Below, one piece after another: positions 63,895 to 64,000 of a DNA stretch of 64,000 bases. Origin of the DNA: Zonotrichia leucophrys gambelii (Eukaryota > Chordata > Aves > Passeriformes > Passerellidae); contig NC_088171.1 in assembly GCF_028769735.1 (NCBI RefSeq), positions 64,966,216 through 65,030,215 of the forward strand, read 5' to 3'. How positions within the stretch are numbered: the stretch's first letter is position 1; each line of letters begins with the position of its first letter. A program made the translations under genes and the position numbers. The notes beneath the pieces are model-generated. The model saw only the letters and a list, made by a program, of their open reading frames with translations. It was not told the origin of the DNA and ran no database searches.

Positions 63895-64000
63895 GTAAGG
63901 AAAAAGGATTTTTTTTTTTGCAAGGAGAAGCAGTCATAGAAAGCATTAACAGAGGGAAACAACTGGAGAATCAGAAGTGACACCCTTGGATTCTGTTCCA
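63895..64000 (+). other. TBC1D7: Start of next TBC1D7 intron (truncated by window edge)
   Basis: The donor GTAAGGAAAA is followed by a T-run and AT-rich sequence up to the end of the window. Confidence 0.85.

Overview
The window looks like nuclear DNA from a bird, probably a passerine. It has vertebrate-type split genes with large, AT-rich introns. Its interspersed repeats are nearly all CR1-family LINE tails, in both orientations, several ending in the CR1-type ttctatga signature. One element resembles a passerine endogenous-retrovirus LTR. There are no bacterial operons, CRISPR arrays or tRNA/rRNA genes that I can recognise. Species is not resolvable from the sequence alone.

Layout. Positions 1-38317 read as the 3' part of the long first intron of GFOD1 (+ strand). 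I see no coding exon there, only unique sequence, CR1 fragments, one solo LTR, one ancient CR1/L3-like fragment, a CA microsatellite and clusters of homeodomain-type sites. Positions 38318-39237 are the large last coding exon of GFOD1, about 305 residues ending in TAG. A long 3' untranslated region probably runs to paired AATAAA signals near 45.68-45.70 kb. Positions about 45.73-55.7 kb are the intergenic spacer, with three CR1 copies and AT-rich stretches. A CpG island at about 55.8-56.4 kb is the likely promoter and non-coding first exon of TBC1D7 (+ strand). Four TBC1D7 coding exons follow (58245-58356, 59020-59100, 61959-62146, 63757-63894). They encode the first 173 residues, and the gene continues beyond the right edge.

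How the genes relate. The pair GFOD1-TBC1D7 is a conserved vertebrate neighbourhood (human 6p23-p24) and both genes point the same way here. GFOD1 is a Gfo/Idh/MocA-family oxidoreductase-like protein. TBC1D7 is the third subunit of the TSC1-TSC2 complex that restrains mTORC1. Nothing in the sequence suggests that they act in one pathway.

Most notable points: TBC1D7 coding intron 1 requires a non-canonical GC-AG splice donor; the GFOD1 exon lacks the usual catalytic residues of its fold family; the TBC1D7 TBC domain lacks the canonical arginine-finger motif. I found no convincing previously undescribed system. The other long open frames are better explained as chance frames.
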